Shown here piece by piece: positions 62,687 to 64,000 of a stretch of 64,000 bases of DNA. How positions within the stretch are numbered: the stretch's first letter is position 1; each line of letters opens with the position of its first letter. The DNA is from Actinoplanes sp040639655. Lineage in GTDB: Bacteria; Actinomycetota; Actinomycetes; Mycobacteriales; Micromonosporaceae. The stretch spans positions 186,001-250,000 of the forward strand of contig NZ_JBFAAI010000001.1 in assembly GCF_040639655.1 (NCBI RefSeq), read 5' to 3'. Made by a program: the position numbers and the translations under genes. The notes beneath the pieces were generated by a model. That model saw only the letters and a list, made by a program, of their open reading frames with translations. It searched no databases and had not been told where the DNA came from.

Positions 62687-62730
62687 GTTCACTCCCAGTT
62701 CATTTGCGACCGGGGATCCGGTCACTTGGC
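62687..62730 (+). promoter_or_regulatory. PHO boxes (PhoP sites) upstream of pstS
   Basis: Two direct 11-base units, GTTCACTCCCA and GTTCATTTGCG (62687-62708), match the Streptomyces PHO-box pattern. A third-like unit GGTCACTTGGC lies at 62720-62730 and another, GTTCACTTAAC, at 62632-62642. They precede a TAGCTT -10-like site at 62736-62741. Confidence 0.72.
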
Positions 62731-62791
62731 CTTCCTAGCTTTTCGGGTGTGAGCCGGTGAGAGACCGGCTGCAGAACCCGAAGGGACAACC

Positions 62792-63889
62792 GTGAAGCTC
62801 CAGCGGTCCGGTTTCGTGGCCGGCATTGCTTTGACTGCGACGATCGCGCTCACCGCGTGCGGCTCGGACAACGCACCGGCAGGCGGTGGCAGCGGATCGT
62901 CCGCCGCTCCCGGCGACTGCGTGAGCGGTAGCCTGACGGCACAGGGCTCCACCGCCCAGAAGAACGCCATGGACGAGTGGATCAAGGCTTACCAGACCAA
63001 GTGCGGCGCTGACGCGAAGGTCGACTACCAGGGCACCGGCTCGGGCGCGGGCATCGAGGCGTTCATCGCCGGCACCGCTGACTTCGCCGGCTCCGACTCG
63101 GCCCTGAAGGAGGACGAGCAGCCGCAGGCCGACGCCAAGTGCGCCGGTGGCAAGGCCCTCAACCTCCCGATGGTCATCGGCCCGATCGCCGTCGTCTACA
63201 ACGTCGAGGGCGCCGACGGTCTGCAGTTCTCGTCCGCCACCCTGGCGAAGATCTTCGCTGGCAAGATCACCAAGTGGAACGACGCGGCCATCGCCGCCGA
63301 GAACAGCGGTGCGAAGCTCCCGGACGCCAACATTGAGACGGTGCACCGCGCCGACGAGTCCGGCACCACCGACAACTTCACCAAGTTCCTGAGCAAGACC
63401 GCCGAGGCGGACTGGACCTTCAGCAACGCCAAGGCCTGGAAGGCTCCGGGCGGCACCGCGGTCTCCAAGTCGGACGGTATCGCCACCAAGGTCAAGGGCA
63501 CCGCGAACACCATCTCCTACGTCGAGATGTCGTTCGCCGAGAACCAGGCCCTGCAGACCGCGAAGATCAAGAACGGTGCCGGCGAGTTCGCGACGCTGTC
63601 CGCCGAGAGCGCCGGCAAGACCTTCGAGAACGCCGAGATCAAGGGCAAGGACGGCGACCTGGCCCTGTCCCTTGACTACGCCACCACCACCCCGGGCGCG
63701 TACCCGATCGTGCTGGTGACCTACGAGATCGCCTGCAGCAAGGGCAGCGCCAAGGCCAAGGCGGTCCAGTCCTTCCTGAAGTACACCTCGAGCACCGAGG
63801 GCCAGAAGGAGCTCTCCGAGCTGGGCTACGCCCCGCTGCCGGAGACCCTGCGCGCCAAGGTCGCCGAGTCCGTCGCCTCGATCGCCTGA
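62792..63889 (+). CDS. pstS: Phosphate ABC transporter substrate-binding lipoprotein
   Basis: 365 residues from GTG at 62792 with AAGGGA. A type-II signal peptide ends at the lipobox LTAC (Cys23), so it is anchored outside the membrane. Phosphate-binding elements: SLTAQGSTAQKNAMDEWI, YQGTGSGAGIEAFIAGTADF, and VHRADESGTTDNFTKFL. High-affinity phosphate binding feeds the PstCAB transporter; pstC seems to begin right after. PHO boxes upstream imply PhoR-PhoP control under phosphate limitation. Confidence 0.95.
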   Translation: MKLQRSGFVAGIALTATIALTACGSDNAPAGGGSGSSAAPGDCVSGSLTAQGSTAQKNAMDEWIKAYQTKCGADAKVDYQGTGSGAGIEAFIAGTADFAGSDSALKEDEQPQADAKCAGGKALNLPMVIGPIAVVYNVEGADGLQFSSATLAKIFAGKITKWNDAAIAAENSGAKLPDANIETVHRADESGTTDNFTKFLSKTAEADWTFSNAKAWKAPGGTAVSKSDGIATKVKGTANTISYVEMSFAENQALQTAKIKNGAGEFATLSAESAGKTFENAEIKGKDGDLALSLDYATTTPGAYPIVLVTYEIACSKGSAKAKAVQSFLKYTSSTEGQKELSELGYAPLPETLRAKVAESVASIA

Positions 63890-63929
63890 TCAGCCAGTCC
63901 ATCCCTCCGAGACGACAGCGAGCGCGCAG

Positions 63930-64000
63930 ATGGGTGACTACCCTTCCCGCTCGGTGAACGCCACCGCCGGCGACCTGGGCGTGACTCCGCGTCACGCCCA
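63930..64000 (+). CDS. pstC: Probable pstC, phosphate permease (partial, right edge)
   Basis: Only 23 codons are inside the window, from ATG at 63930 (MGDYPSRSVNATAGDLGVTP). There is no hydrophobic helix yet and no diagnostic motif, so the call rests on its place 40 bases after pstS, on the same strand, where pstC is expected. Confidence 0.5.
   Translation, partial: MGDYPSRSVNATAGDLGVTPRHA

Overview
The window reads as a chromosomal segment of a high-GC actinomycete, most likely a member of the Micromonosporaceae close to Actinoplanes. The grounds are very high G+C at third codon positions, a mycothiol synthase (MshD), an actinobacterial GlnR, families largely confined to Actinobacteria (DUF3263, DUF4032, DUF1416, LmeA/DUF2993), a groEL without groES under two CIRCE operators, and many starts that look leaderless. 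The genus is an inference. I see no prophage, transposon, integrase, CRISPR array or plasmid backbone; most of the window is ordinary chromosome with some lineage-specific insertions.

Layout. 0-6.4 kb: end of an AfsR/SARP-like regulator, then fumC, cysS and rlmB on the + strand. 6.4-16.3 kb: a secreted beta-propeller protein (-), a 1,600-residue RHS/YD-repeat secreted protein (+) followed by a tiny membrane protein and a PH-domain protein, then small orphan genes, a cold-shock gene, and an 867-base stretch without a convincing gene that ends in a strong hairpin. 16.3-27.3 kb: tRNA-Thr(TGT) (-), an MsiK/UgpC-type sugar-ABC ATPase, a membrane-anchored propeller protein, a GNAT enzyme, a Pyr_excise-like protein, a two-RCK ion-channel-like protein, a DUF4032 protein, a secreted trypsin-like protease and a PAP2 phosphatase. 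27.3-31.3 kb: an amino-sugar cluster (SIS protein, ROK kinase, NagA) divergent from a DeoR-type regulator, with near-identical repeats between them. 31.4-38.8 kb: a DUF3263 protein, a CDC48-like AAA ATPase, an unusual alpha/beta-hydrolase-ABC ATPase fusion with its permease, and a double GNAT protein.

38.9-49.7 kb: thrC behind a SAM-I riboswitch, small membrane and GNAT genes, groEL with two CIRCE sites, and a 1,736-residue LPATG-type surface protein with about eleven tandem Ig/cadherin-like repeats. 49.8-57.2 kb: glpD, a DUF4031 gene with a TTG start, an HD-domain protein, a FUSC-type transporter, a PrsW-type protease, a GroES-like protein and an AI-2E-family transporter. 57.2-64 kb: DUF1416 and a rhodanese preceded by a 25-residue Cys-rich leader peptide, lmeA, a membrane protein, glnR, mshD, and pstS behind PHO boxes, with the start of a probable pstC at the right edge. 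The order sulfurtransferase-lmeA-glnR-mshD-pst is conserved with mycobacteria.

Functional themes are amino-sugar use (SIS-ROK-NagA with its regulator), sulfur, nitrogen and phosphate control (Cys leader peptide, GlnR, PHO boxes), stress chaperones (GroEL, GroES-like, cold shock), and a large surface or secreted set (RHS, LPATG protein, protease, propellers). All functions are read from sequence motifs recognised by eye; no database search was run.
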